64,000 bases of DNA, taken from the NCBI RefSeq assembly GCF_003254475.1, contig NZ_QFYQ01000001.1:2046001-2110000 (forward strand), given 5' to 3'. Made by a program: the position numbers and the translations under genes. The notes beneath the pieces were generated by a model. That model saw only the letters and a list, made by a program, of their open reading frames with translations. It did no database searches and was not told the origin of the DNA. Position 1 is the stretch's first letter; every line of letters starts with the position of its first letter. This document shows positions 49,743-58,179 of this stretch, piece after piece. Origin of the DNA: Phenylobacterium soli. GTDB taxonomy: Bacteria > Pseudomonadota > Alphaproteobacteria > Caulobacterales > Caulobacteraceae.

Positions 49743-50753
49743 TCAGAGGTGCAGCAGGACGAGGAGGGCGGCGAACAGGGCGTAGAACAGTCCCATGCTG
49801 GCGAGGAACCCGCGGGAGATCACGCCGCGCCGGAACGAGACGAACATCACCGCGACGGCGATTGCGGTGACGCCGCCGGCGAGGATCAGCGAGCGATCGA
49901 GCAGCCACGGCGTCCAGAAGAGACCGAACGCCGTCGGGACAGTGGCCTGGATCATCATCGCGCCGCTGATGTTGGCGAGCGCCAACCGGTGCTTGCCCTG
50001 ACGGACCCAGATGATGGCGTTCATCGTTTCGGGAAGCTCTGTCGCGATGGGACTGAGAAGCAACGCCAGTAGTTGCGGCTTCATGCCGAGCGCTGGCCCG
50101 AGCGCGTCGAGCTGGCTGACGAACAGGCGCGACGCCCCGAAGATCACGACGAGCGCCACGGCGGTCTGCAGGGCGCTCAGGCTAAGGGGCGGTTCACCTT
50201 GGCGCTTGCGGGCGATAATCAGCGGCTCCAGGTGCTCTTCCGCCTCGTCGCTCTCGTCGCGGCTCATCTCGCGCCAGAAGTAAATGGCGTAGGCGGCGAG
50301 GAAGAGGACGCCAAGCCACGGCTTGAAGGCGAAGGCGACCAGGCCGACCGAAAGCTTGACGATGAAGATCGTCAGGAACCACCCTTGGTCCCGGCTGAGG
50401 CGCTGGAACTGCTTTCTGACGTCGCCGGTGCGGCGCAGATGGCGACCGCTCAGGATCAGGGTCGCGCCCACGGTGGCGTAGGCGATGGTGGCCAGGACCA
50501 GCGGCCCGCCGAGCGCGGCGCCGACACCCAATTCGCGCTGAGCGTCGCCCTTGCCGAACGCCACCGCGACGAAGGTGACCACGCTCTCCGGCAGGGCGGT
50601 GCCGAAGGCGGCGAGGATCGTGCCGGTGGCCGTCCGGCCGACCGAGAGCTTGCGGCCCAGCCATTCCACCCCATTCACGAAGAACTCGCAGGCGAAGTAG
50701 ATGACGGCGGCCGACCCCAGCAGGAGGACCACGTTCACGAGCAACGGGTTCAT
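49743..50753 (-). CDS. Sodium/calcium exchanger family protein
   Basis: A 336-residue integral membrane exchanger of the Ca2+/cation antiporter superfamily, with about ten hydrophobic helices and two copies of the alpha repeat with acidic pocket: GTALPESVVTFVAVAFGKGD and SPIATELPETMNAIIW. It begins a two-gene operon with the CDF exporter. The 5' leader holds a yybP-ykoY riboswitch, which in other bacteria senses Mn2+, so export of Mn2+ or Ca2+ under metal excess is likely. It is carried by the ICE. Confidence 0.85.
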   Translation of the reverse strand: MNPLLVNVVLLLGSAAVIYFACEFFVNGVEWLGRKLSVGRTATGTILAAFGTALPESVVTFVAVAFGKGDAQRELGVGAALGGPLVLATIAYATVGATLILSGRHLRRTGDVRKQFQRLSRDQGWFLTIFIVKLSVGLVAFAFKPWLGVLFLAAYAIYFWREMSRDESDEAEEHLEPLIIARKRQGEPPLSLSALQTAVALVVIFGASRLFVSQLDALGPALGMKPQLLALLLSPIATELPETMNAIIWVRQGKHRLALANISGAMMIQATVPTAFGLFWTPWLLDRSLILAGGVTAIAVAVMFVSFRRGVISRGFLASMGLFYALFAALLVLLHL

Positions 50754-50825
50754 CGATTTTCCCTGGGGTCAGGCGGCGCGCACCAAAGGCCAGGCTTCCC
50801 CGCCCGACCCACGAGCGGAAGCTGG

Positions 50826-50929
50826 CCTTCGGTCTCGCCGTGCCTCTCGGCCGCTCACGCCATGCCGGTCGCCCGACAAGTCTGTTGACGTGAGCCCCGC
50901 TGAACGCGCGGTCGGCTACTCCCCAAAGG
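50826..50929 (-). ncRNA. yybP-ykoY (Mn2+) riboswitch
   Basis: In the leader of the exchanger gene (minus strand) CCTTT is followed by GGGGAGTAGCC, the conserved L1 sequence of the yybP-ykoY motif, and 85 bases further on by CACGGCGAGACC and GAAGG. GCGAGACC matches the conserved L3 element. CCTTT pairs with GAAGG to close P1. The interior contains further pairable GC segments. The aptamer ends about 70 bases before the start codon, leaving room for an expression platform. The class senses Mn2+. Confidence 0.8.
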
Positions 50930-51109
50930 AGCGGATCCAGTAGCGGCAGATGAAGGACAAGGCAACTGTCCGATCCGGTGACTCAAGGGCGCGATCAGCT
51001 GTCGGATCGGCCGCGAAGAGCGGACCGTCAGAAGGTCAGCGCCAGAAACACCTTGAGATCCGCCGGGGAGGGGGCAGCGGATCTAATCAGCAAGACCGGG
51101 CGTCCGGCG
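50930..51109. other. Intergenic stretch upstream of the riboswitch
   Basis: 180 bp between the methyltransferase gene and the riboswitch. It should hold the promoter of the exchanger operon (minus strand). No gene, repeat or known motif is recognised. Confidence 0.35.
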
Positions 51110-51724
51110 TTAGTCGAGCCGGCAGAAGCAATACATGAACTCCTGGGTCGTACCCCAAGGCGTTTCATGTAGCTCCGTAAGGCTCTCCAGCAGGCGGAAT
51201 TTCGGCCCAAACTGGCCGTGAAGCCCGGCCGGATCGTAGCGAACGACATCGAGGCCGCTGCATTTTTCGGGACCTCGCGGGCCGAAGGTGCCCACGATGA
51301 CGTGGCCGCCGGGCCTCACCGCGCGCGCCACCTGACGGACATATGCCGCGCGTTGCCCTTCGTCCGTCAGGAAGTGAAATACGGCTCGGTCGTGCCAAAC
51401 GTCGTACCGGGCCGCCGCCAACTCGGTCTGGGTGATGTCGCCCGCAATCCAATGCACTGAGGTAGCCGCCGCACCGAGCCGGGCTTGGGCCACGTCGAGG
51501 GCCGCCGGAGAGATGTCGAGCACGGTCAGATCGCGGTAGCCGCGGGCGACGAGGTCATCGACCAAGGTCGACTCCCCTCCACCCACATCGATGATCGCGC
51601 TGCCAAGATCAGGTGCGGCGCGTTCGATAAGCCGGAGCGACACGTCGAGGTGCGGCCTGTACCAGCTCACCTCGTCCATGGCCTTGGAGCGATACACGCT
51701 CTCCCAATGCGCCTTTGTGGTCAT
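51110..51724 (-). CDS. Class I SAM-dependent methyltransferase
   Basis: A 204-residue Rossmann-fold methyltransferase. Motif I is IIDVGGGESTLVDDL (residues about 45-58), the acidic end of the second strand is VLDISPAAL, and motif IV lies in YDVWHDRAVFHFL. The fold is complete but the substrate is unknown. Its N-terminus (WESVYRSKAMDEVSWYRPHL) is typical of small methyltransferases linked to metalloid or small-molecule detoxification, which would suit the neighbouring metal exporters, but this is only suggestive. Confidence 0.85.
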   Translation of the reverse strand: MTTKAHWESVYRSKAMDEVSWYRPHLDVSLRLIERAAPDLGSAIIDVGGGESTLVDDLVARGYRDLTVLDISPAALDVAQARLGAAATSVHWIAGDITQTELAAARYDVWHDRAVFHFLTDEGQRAAYVRQVARAVRPGGHVIVGTFGPRGPEKCSGLDVVRYDPAGLHGQFGPKFRLLESLTELHETPWGTTQEFMYCFCRLD

Positions 51725-51871
51725 CGCCGCCCGTCTCGATGTTTTCCGTTAGATTGGGATCGGCTCCGTTGAGCGCCAGAGCCCATAGGAGGCGCCAGGG
51801 TTTGCTGTTGGCGCGCAGCTGCCCAGCCGCGATATCAGCCCGGCTGATGTCCGCTGGCGGCCGTCGGAACG

Positions 51872-52480
51872 TCACACGAGCGCGACGTTCAGGCCGTTGA
51901 GGACGCGGGCGAGCCCCGACGCAGCGCGCAGGGCCGTCGTCTCGCGCGGGGCCAGCTTGGCGACCGCGCGATCATAGATGGCGAGGTTCACCTCGCCGTT
52001 GAGGCGCGAGGCGTAGCAGATCCCGTCCACCCGCGCGGGGTGCTCATAGAAGGCGAGCGACCAGCGGCGCGCGAGCGCCTGTTTCGAGGACCGGGGAACG
52101 TCGCTCGGAACGCCCATCCGGACCGGGGCGTCCCCGGTCAGGTCCACCAGGGTCAGCTCCTCCCGGATCTCGATCTGGGCGAACCGGCGGGTGTCGAGTT
52201 CGCCTTCGTCCACCAGGTAGTCGCCGATGAGGCCGTCGCGCTCGTCCCTGAGCAGCGCTTCGAGGAAGCAGACCTTCAGCGACGAGCCGAGATAGAGGAC
52301 GCCGAAGCGATTTTCGGACGTCCGGCGGCGTGGATCGCTGAACCGGCTGCGGGTCTTGCCGTAGCCCAGCGGGTCGGTGAAGCGCTGGTGATAGATGCGC
52401 CCGAACAGCTGGCCGGTCGGGATCCGGGTCAGATCCAGCGCCGCCTTCGCGAATCCCGGCGGCGGCTCGCGGCGCGCCAC
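51872..52480 (-). CDS. RES-domain toxin
   Basis: A 202-residue RES-family toxin, which phosphorolyses or hydrolyses NAD+ and stalls growth. The RES signature residues are visible: Arg in GRIYHQRF, the Glu in KVCFLEALLRDE, and a Ser in ICYASRLNGEVN. It is downstream of and adjacent to its antitoxin gene, with no gap. The length is normal for the family. Such modules stabilise mobile elements and can also act in phage defence. Confidence 0.85.
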   Translation of the reverse strand: MARREPPPGFAKAALDLTRIPTGQLFGRIYHQRFTDPLGYGKTRSRFSDPRRRTSENRFGVLYLGSSLKVCFLEALLRDERDGLIGDYLVDEGELDTRRFAQIEIREELTLVDLTGDAPVRMGVPSDVPRSSKQALARRWSLAFYEHPARVDGICYASRLNGEVNLAIYDRAVAKLAPRETTALRAASGLARVLNGLNVALV

Positions 52481-53212
52481 CTAGCCGAAGGCCCCGGCCG
52501 CGACGCTCTCGGCCGCGTCGAGGACCTCTTCGGTTCGGCCGCGGCGCAGCGCATCCAGGCCGCTCGCCCCCTCCAGCTCGGGGTGGCGCTGGATCAGGAA
52601 CCGGTAGACGGTCCAGGGGCTGTCGCCGAGACGCTCGAACAGCTGCGGCAGGGCCGCAAACGGCTTGCCGTTCTCATCGACCTGCCAGGCCGGAAAGCGG
52701 AAGCCGCGCTTGGCCCCGTCCAGCCCCAGCACCTCGTGCTTCTGGCGCTTGGCGTTGATCGTGACCCGGCTGACGCCCAGCAGCTCGGCGAAAGCCTCGG
52801 CGCTCAGCATCTCCTGGCCCGAGAGGATCTCGGCGGCCCGCAACCGGCCGCGTTCGCGCGCGGCGGCGAGCGCCGCCTCCAAGTCATCGTTATCGGCGGG
52901 GGGCTCGGCCGGCGTGGCGGCGCCGGCTTGCTCGGCGCGCACCCGCGGCTGGCCGTTGGGATCCACGTCCACCCAAAACCCGGTGGCGCGGCCGCTTTCC
53001 CGGCTCTCGGCGATACGTTCGCTCAGCACCTGCATGACCGCGCGGACGCCGGACTTGCGCGGGTTGAGGGCCTGGACGGACTTCGACGGCAGGGCGACGG
53101 TGAACTCGCCCGTCGTGGTCGCGCGCGCCGTCGTCCGCGGCGCGTCGCTCACGCTCGACCGCGTCACATAGCGGCCCGTCGCCTTCTGGCCTGAGGATGA
53201 AGCCTTGGTCAT
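52481..53212 (-). CDS. Xre/MbcA-ParS-type antitoxin
   Basis: A 243-residue antitoxin partner of the RES toxin. The middle has an HTH (SAEAFAELLGVSRVTINAKR, around residues 133-152), followed by the C-terminal toxin-binding part with WQVDENGKPFAALPQLFERLGDS and YRFLIQRHPELEG, the MbcA/ParS-type end. The N-terminal third is long and mostly disordered (SSSGQKATGRYVTRSSVSD), longer than in most RES-Xre systems. It probably represses its own promoter in the 53.2-53.4 kb region. Confidence 0.78.
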   Translation of the reverse strand: MTKASSSGQKATGRYVTRSSVSDAPRTTARATTTGEFTVALPSKSVQALNPRKSGVRAVMQVLSERIAESRESGRATGFWVDVDPNGQPRVRAEQAGAATPAEPPADNDDLEAALAAARERGRLRAAEILSGQEMLSAEAFAELLGVSRVTINAKRQKHEVLGLDGAKRGFRFPAWQVDENGKPFAALPQLFERLGDSPWTVYRFLIQRHPELEGASGLDALRRGRTEEVLDAAESVAAGAFG

Positions 53213-53368
53213 GGGGTGGATCCTTGCCCCGGGAATTTGGATCGTAACTGTAGCTTCGTCAATTCCGTAAAGTTCGTAAAGTTCCGGTGATCATCCTGGC
53301 CGCAGCGCCTGCCGGGTGAGCGCCAAGGCTGTGGATCACAACCGCGGCGGAGTCGCTTTAGTTGGCAT

Positions 53369-53383
53369 GTTCTGTTTTTGTTC
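53369..53383 (+). promoter_or_regulatory. LexA box of the ICE SRAP operon
   Basis: Exact GTTC-N7-GTTC with a T-rich spacer, 16 bp upstream of the first gene (ATG 53400) of an operon that includes an SRAP gene. The short distance suggests that LexA blocks transcription at the start site. Confidence 0.8.
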
Positions 53384-53399
53384 GCTTGGAAGCGAGGCG

Positions 53400-53630
53400 A
53401 TGTCACGGGTGATGGTGTTCAAGATCGAGCGGCTGCGGTCCGGCGCCGACGACGGCCGCCGTACGCTCAGCCTGTTCATCCGGCCAGGCAGCCGTCGGCG
53501 GCCCTGGAAGTTCTTTTCGCCCGAGGAGGTCCCGGCGTTTGTGGGCGAGTACGCCTGGTTCGAGATCGATCGGGCCCACGGCGGCTGGAAATTCCTGCGC
53601 CAGCTCCCCGGACCAACCGCGCGCCACTGA
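53400..53630 (+). CDS. Small basic protein, first gene of the SOS operon
   Basis: A 76-residue protein with an alternating strand pattern and many Arg (FKIERLRSGADDGRRTLSLF, GSRRRPWKFFSPEEVPAFV). Not recognised. A LexA box lies 16 bp before ATG 53400, and a second ATG is at 53412. The next gene begins one base after the stop codon, so the two are cotranscribed. The role is unknown; context points to DNA repair. Confidence 0.6.
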   Translation: MSRVMVFKIERLRSGADDGRRTLSLFIRPGSRRRPWKFFSPEEVPAFVGEYAWFEIDRAHGGWKFLRQLPGPTARH

Positions 53631-53631
53631 C

Positions 53632-53994
53632 GTGGGCGCTCCCAATCCCGACCGGGTGAGCCTGCGCGCCCGTTACGGCCAGGGCCGGACGGTGGCCGAG
53701 ATGGCGCGGGCGGGCTGGGAGGTGATCTCCTGCTGCGAGCGCTGCGGCCTGATGATGCGGGTCGACCTGAAGCTGATCGCCTTCGTCCGCGGCCCGAACG
53801 TCAGCCTGTGGAACCGCAAGGCCCGCTGCCGGCGCCTGCTCTGCCATGGGGTGGTGACCTTCCACGCCAAGGCGCCGGGCATGCCCGGCCATGAGCCGCT
53901 CACCATCGATCCGCGGGTGCGGGACGATCGGCCGAGCTGGGTGGAACGGCGGCTTGCCGGCCGGCGTGGAGCCGGCCAGTCTGAGGCGGATTGA
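53632..53994 (+). CDS. Zinc-ribbon-like protein of the SOS operon
   Basis: A 120-residue protein starting with GTG one base after the previous stop. Its centre has a CxxC pair (CERCGLMMRVDLKL), then a second Cys pair after WNRKARC (RCRRLLCHG), giving a plausible zinc ribbon near residues 33-74. The C-terminus is basic. No family is recognised. It lies between the small protein and SRAP in one operon under LexA, so a DNA-binding or damage-related role is likely. Confidence 0.6.
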   Translation: MGAPNPDRVSLRARYGQGRTVAEMARAGWEVISCCERCGLMMRVDLKLIAFVRGPNVSLWNRKARCRRLLCHGVVTFHAKAPGMPGHEPLTIDPRVRDDRPSWVERRLAGRRGAGQSEAD

Positions 53995-54007
53995 GCGGAG
54001 AGGGCGC

Positions 54008-54670
54008 ATGTGCGGCCGGTTCGACACCTCCCACCTCTACTGGCGCGACATTCACGAGCAGCTGTCGCGCTTCCTGCCGGTCCGGACCGAGCCGCTGAAC
54101 CTGCAGCCGAACGACGATGTCCGGCCGACCACCGAGCAGCTCGTCGCCCACGTGCAGGAGGGCGCCTGGACGCTGGAGAAGATGCGCTGGGGCTTGGTCC
54201 CGTTCTGGCGCACCGGCAAGCCGCTGAAGGACAGCGCCAAGGGCGCCGACGACGGCTTCAAGCTCACCACCTTCAACTGCAAGGTTGAGACCTGCCACAG
54301 CGCCGCCACCTTCCGCGACGCCTTCGCCAAGCGCCGCTGCATCGTGCCGGCCAGCGCCTGGTACGAATGGACCGGTGAGAAGGGCGCCAAGGTGAAGCAT
54401 CGCTTCGCCCGCGCCGACGGCCGCGCGATCTGGTTCGCCGGCCTCTGGGATCGCTGCACGACGCCGGATGCGGGCGATGTCCGGAGCTTCACGATCCTCA
54501 CCGGGCCCTCGGCCGGCTGGCTCTCCGATTATCACGACCGCGCGCCGGTGATCCTGGAACCCGAAGAGTGGGGCGCCTGGCTGGAGGCGTCCGCCGACCC
54601 CGCGGCGCTCTTTCAGGCCGTGCGCCCGGAGCGCTTCGAACTCCGCGCCGCCGCGCCAGCCGGCCTATAG
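54008..54670 (+). CDS. SRAP/HMCES DNA-protein crosslink protein, ICE copy
   Basis: A 220-residue SRAP protein with catalytic Cys2 (MCGRFD), the conserved Glu in SAWYEWTGEKG and His in LSDYHDRAPVILEP. It should crosslink to abasic sites in single-stranded DNA, which is exposed during conjugative transfer. ATG 54008 follows GGAGAGGG. It is the third gene of a LexA-controlled operon and is distinct from the chromosomal copy at 3.4 kb. Confidence 0.92.
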   Translation: MCGRFDTSHLYWRDIHEQLSRFLPVRTEPLNLQPNDDVRPTTEQLVAHVQEGAWTLEKMRWGLVPFWRTGKPLKDSAKGADDGFKLTTFNCKVETCHSAATFRDAFAKRRCIVPASAWYEWTGEKGAKVKHRFARADGRAIWFAGLWDRCTTPDAGDVRSFTILTGPSAGWLSDYHDRAPVILEPEEWGAWLEASADPAALFQAVRPERFELRAAAPAGL

Positions 54671-54743
54671 CGCCGATATAGTTTGAATGTAGACGGCGCC
54701 GTCGCCAGCTTGATCGCCTCCTCACACCTTCCCCGGGTGCGTG

Positions 54744-55361
54744 ATGCATATCGCCTTCGATGAACTCTCTATCGACGTCGTGCGCTCGGACGGGACCCGG
54801 GAAGACCTCTGCGGTGGCCGATGGGGTTGGTTCTGGCAGGAGTCCCGCGCGCCAGCGCGCGGGCCATTCGGCAGCCCAGCCGAGGCCGTGGCCGACCTCG
54901 CCGAATGGATTGCGGCCCGCTTCGATGCGCAAGGCGCAGCTGTGTTGGTCCCGACGGATGCGCAGACGGAACTGGCGCGCACCTTCCTCGTCAACGCCGA
55001 CGGATTCCTGCGCGGCGCGGAAGTCGCTGTCGCGGCGGGCCACGACGGCGAGGTGGTGCTCTCGTCCGCCTGCTATGCGCTCGAACTGATCTTCAAGGCC
55101 TATCTCTTGAGCCGGGGCCGCAGCGACGACTGGAACCGCGATGTGATCCGGCACGATCTGGTCGCCGCCTATCGCGAAGCCGCGTTTCTGGGCCTTCCAG
55201 GCGACGACGCCCGCATCGAGCGCTTCCTGAAGGTCGCGGCCGAACCCTTCGCCCGCCACGGCCTGTTCGAGCTCTCGCAGGTCCGGCCAAAGCTTCTGGC
55301 CGAGATCGGTTATGTGGCCGCAGTGCGCAGCTTGCACCGCGAGACTGAACGTCGGATCTGA
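54744..55361 (+). CDS. HEPN-like protein
   Basis: A 205-residue protein whose central and C-terminal part is helical. VLSSACYALELIFKAYLLSR followed by NRDVIRHDLVAAYREA matches the plan of HEPN domains, including an R-x4-H motif (RDVIRH) of the kind that forms the RNase site. The N-terminal part with GGRWGWFWQESRAPARG is unlike known HEPN partners. GTG-ATG at 54741; ATG 54744 is used. It may be in the SOS operon or transcribed by itself. An RNase or defence role is possible but not established. Confidence 0.5.
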   Translation: MHIAFDELSIDVVRSDGTREDLCGGRWGWFWQESRAPARGPFGSPAEAVADLAEWIAARFDAQGAAVLVPTDAQTELARTFLVNADGFLRGAEVAVAAGHDGEVVLSSACYALELIFKAYLLSRGRSDDWNRDVIRHDLVAAYREAAFLGLPGDDARIERFLKVAAEPFARHGLFELSQVRPKLLAEIGYVAAVRSLHRETERRI

Positions 55362-55843
55362 CGCCATGTAGGCCGGTGGGGAAGGCCTTCCCCTGCGGTC
55401 GAGCCTGAAGGTCTCGCCCGACCCCTTCAGCGGGGGCCGGCCCCCGCAACACCCCGTGCGGATTCGGAGAGCGCCCGGCGGTCGCGCTCGGTCCCGCCGC
55501 GTTCCGCGGCTCCTACGGGCGCGACCCTTGGGGCGGGCGCTTGCGCGCCGCCGGCCGCTCGTCGGCGCGTCCCGCCGTGCAGCGCCGGCCTTGGGCCGCA
55601 CGCAGGCTCCTTGCAGCCTTCTCATTAGGCTCGTGGCTTAGGGCTCCGCCCTCGGCGCGCTTCGGAGCGGCTTCCGCCCAGCTTCGGTCCCCTTAGCCGG
55701 GCGCCAGGACCTGCAGGGCCGTCAGGGGCCCTGCAGCCGGTTCCCCGCGAAGCCGCCCCTCCGCTTGCACACCCGGTCTCGCCGACGGGCAGGGCCGCAG
55801 GCGCGCGCTTGGCGCCTGCAACCCTGACCCAAGGAGCTGACCC
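55362..55843. other. GC-rich palindromic region before parB
   Basis: 482 bp without a gene. It holds a 14-bp palindrome at 55379-55392, a 16-bp perfect palindrome (CGGGGGCCGGCCCCCG) at 55431-55446 and a 10-bp-stem hairpin (55711-55720 with 55727-55736). The promoter of the ParB-like gene must be here. The palindromes are candidates for protein sites or folding of a long leader. Confidence 0.5.
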
Positions 55844-57799
55844 ATGACCTCTGAGACCGTGACCCCGTCCGGCGCCATGATCGAGGTGCCGCTCAACAAG
55901 CTCAAGACGTCGCCGCGCAACGCCCGCAAGACGCCGCACAGCGAGGCGGCGATCGAGGCGCTGGCCGCCTCCATCGCCGCCAAGGGTCTGCTGCAGGCGC
56001 CCGTGGTGGAGCCCGAGCTGGACGCGGCCGGCGCGCCGACCGGCTGCTATCTGGTGACCATCGGCGAGGGGCGTCGGCGCGCGCTTCGGCTGCGCGCCCA
56101 GCGCAAGGAAATCCGCAAGACGGAGCCGGTGCGCTGCGTGGTCGACACCGCCCACGACCCGCACGAGATCAGCCTGGACGAGAACGTCACCCGCAGCGAC
56201 ATGCACCCGGCCGATCAGTTCGAGGCCTTCCGCGAGCTGGCCGAACGGCGGGGTTTTGGACCCGAGGAGATCGCCGCCCGCTTCGGGGTCTCGGCCCACG
56301 TGGTTCGCCAGCGGCTGCGCCTCGCCGCCGTCTCGCCGAAGCTGATGGCGATCTATCGCGAGGACGGCCTTACCCTCGACCAGCTGATGGCCTTCGCCGT
56401 CAGCGAGGATCACGAGCGCCAGGAGCAGGTCTATGACCAGCTCAGCTGGAACCGCTCGGCCCCGGTGATCCGCCGGGCGATGACCGAGTCCAAGGCCCCC
56501 GCCCATGACCGTCGCGCGGTCTTCGTCGGGGCCGAAGCCTATGCGGAGGCCGGCGGGACCCTCCTGCGCGACCTCTTCACCGAAGACGGCGGCGGCTGGT
56601 TCGAAGACGTGGCCCTGCTCGACCGGCTGGGGCTCGAGAAGCTGGAGGCCCTGGCGGTGGAGGTCCGCACGCGCGAGGGCTGGAGGTGGTCCAGCGCGGC
56701 GCTGGACTATCCGCACGGGCACGGCTGTCGGCGGGTCTACCCGCGCGCCATCGAGCGCAGCGAGGCCGAGCAGGCGCAGATCGCGGCGCTCTCGGCCGAA
56801 TTCGACGCCCTGGTGAGCCAGTGGGAGAGCGCCGACGACCTGCCCGGCGAGGTGGACGCCCGGCTCAAGTACCTCGACGCGGCGCTACAAGCCTTCGGCG
56901 AGCCGGTCGCCTATGATCCCGAGGAGCTGGCGCGCGGCGGCGTCTTCGTGGTGCTCGGCCACGACGGGGCGGCCCGCATCGAGCGCGGCTTTATCCGGCC
57001 GCAGGACGAGCCGCCGGCGCCCGGTCCCGAGGCGGCCGGCGAGGGCGAGGATGCGGGCGCAGCCGGCGCCGGGGAGGGGGCGCTGGACCGCCCGGAAGAC
57101 TCCGCTGAGGACGAGACCGCCCCCCTGTCCGAGCGGCTGGTGCTGGAGCTGACGGCCTATCGCACGCTCGGCCTGCGCGAGGCCCTGGGTTCTGATCCGA
57201 CCCTGGCGCTGACGGCCTTGGTCCATGCGCTGGCGCTGCGGACCTTCTATCCGCCTTACGACCAGCCGACCTGCCTCGACGCCAAGCTGGTCTCGGCCTA
57301 CCTCGACGGGCACGCGCCGGGCGCCGGCGAGAGCGCGGCGGGACAGCGGATCGCCGAACGGCACGCGGCCTGGGCGGCGCGGCTACCGCGCGAGGCGGGC
57401 GAGGCCTGGACGTTCGTGCGCGCGCTCGACGGCGGGGCGCTGCTCGATCTCCTGGCGCATTGCGTGAGCCTGGGCGTGAACGCCGTGCGCAATCCCTTGG
57501 ATCGGCGGCCCGGCGCCTGGAGCCACGCCGACGCGCTCGCCGAGGCGGCGGGGCTCGACATGCGGCTGACCTGGACGGCGACGGCTGAGACCTATTTCGG
57601 CCGGGTCACCAAGGCGCGCATCCTGGAGGCCGTGCGGGAGGGGGCCGGCGACGCGGCAGCCGAACGGCTGGCCGGGCTCACCAAGCGCGAGATGGCGCAG
57701 GCCGCCGAACAGGCGCTGGCCGGAACCGGCTGGTTGCCGCCGCTGCTGCGAACCGCCCTGCCGGCCGCCGAGATCGCGGCGTCGCTGGCGGCGGAATAG
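55844..57799 (+). CDS. ParB/RepB/Spo0J-family protein of the ICE
   Basis: A 651-residue ParB-like protein. The N-terminal ParB nuclease-like domain contains PLNKLKTSPRNARKTPHSEA and ITIGEGRRRALRLRAQ-like sequence (LVTIGEGRRRALRLRAQRKE), followed by an HTH (PEEIAARFGVSAHVVRQRLR). The long C-terminal half is specific to ICE and plasmid proteins of this type in alphaproteobacteria. It is the first gene of the transfer backbone and probably acts in regulation or maintenance, not chromosome partition. AAGGAG precedes ATG 55844. Confidence 0.9.
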   Translation: MTSETVTPSGAMIEVPLNKLKTSPRNARKTPHSEAAIEALAASIAAKGLLQAPVVEPELDAAGAPTGCYLVTIGEGRRRALRLRAQRKEIRKTEPVRCVVDTAHDPHEISLDENVTRSDMHPADQFEAFRELAERRGFGPEEIAARFGVSAHVVRQRLRLAAVSPKLMAIYREDGLTLDQLMAFAVSEDHERQEQVYDQLSWNRSAPVIRRAMTESKAPAHDRRAVFVGAEAYAEAGGTLLRDLFTEDGGGWFEDVALLDRLGLEKLEALAVEVRTREGWRWSSAALDYPHGHGCRRVYPRAIERSEAEQAQIAALSAEFDALVSQWESADDLPGEVDARLKYLDAALQAFGEPVAYDPEELARGGVFVVLGHDGAARIERGFIRPQDEPPAPGPEAAGEGEDAGAAGAGEGALDRPEDSAEDETAPLSERLVLELTAYRTLGLREALGSDPTLALTALVHALALRTFYPPYDQPTCLDAKLVSAYLDGHAPGAGESAAGQRIAERHAAWAARLPREAGEAWTFVRALDGGALLDLLAHCVSLGVNAVRNPLDRRPGAWSHADALAEAAGLDMRLTWTATAETYFGRVTKARILEAVREGAGDAAAERLAGLTKREMAQAAEQALAGTGWLPPLLRTALPAAEIAASLAAE

Positions 57800-57819
57800 C
57801 CTGACATCGCACGACTGAG

Positions 57820-57848
57820 CGCCTGCGCCGAAGCTTGCGGCGCGGGCG
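57820..57848 (+). terminator. Intrinsic terminator after parB
   Basis: An 11-bp stem with one mismatch (57820-57830 with 57838-57848) around a 7-base loop is followed by TTCTATTT. It lies 20 bp past the parB stop. Confidence 0.7.
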
Positions 57849-58179
57849 TTCTATTTGGATGGGCCGAGGGGCTGCCGGGCAGGGCGGCTGCTGTCGCCAG
57901 ACCGGCGCCGACGCGGCCTCTCGAAGGCTGGATCTCAGCCGAGGATGCGGGCTTCGCCCCGGCAGTCCCCGCAACCGCCGCCTCCCGACTTCTTTCCCCT
58001 GCCGCCTCTTAGGCCTTCGGCCGTCCGGCGGTATTCCTCGCGCGACAAACAAGTCTCCGGCGGCGGTCCTTCGCTGACGCTGCGGCGCCTGCGGCGTGCG
58101 GGGCCTCGGCCGCCCTCGTCCTGCCGATCGCCATCGAGGCCGCGATGGGCGCGGCCCAAGGACGACAGGAGACTTCCCC
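57849..58179. other. Leader region upstream of the DUF736 gene
   Basis: 331 bp of GC-rich sequence without a supportable gene or clear structure. It should contain the promoter of the DUF736-ardC unit. No repeat or riboswitch pattern was recognised. Confidence 0.35.

Noticed and set aside
51727..51875. Short minus-strand frame after the RES toxin gene
   Set aside because: The translation contains a protein-like stretch but no supportable start, stop or family. It may be a remnant; not enough evidence.
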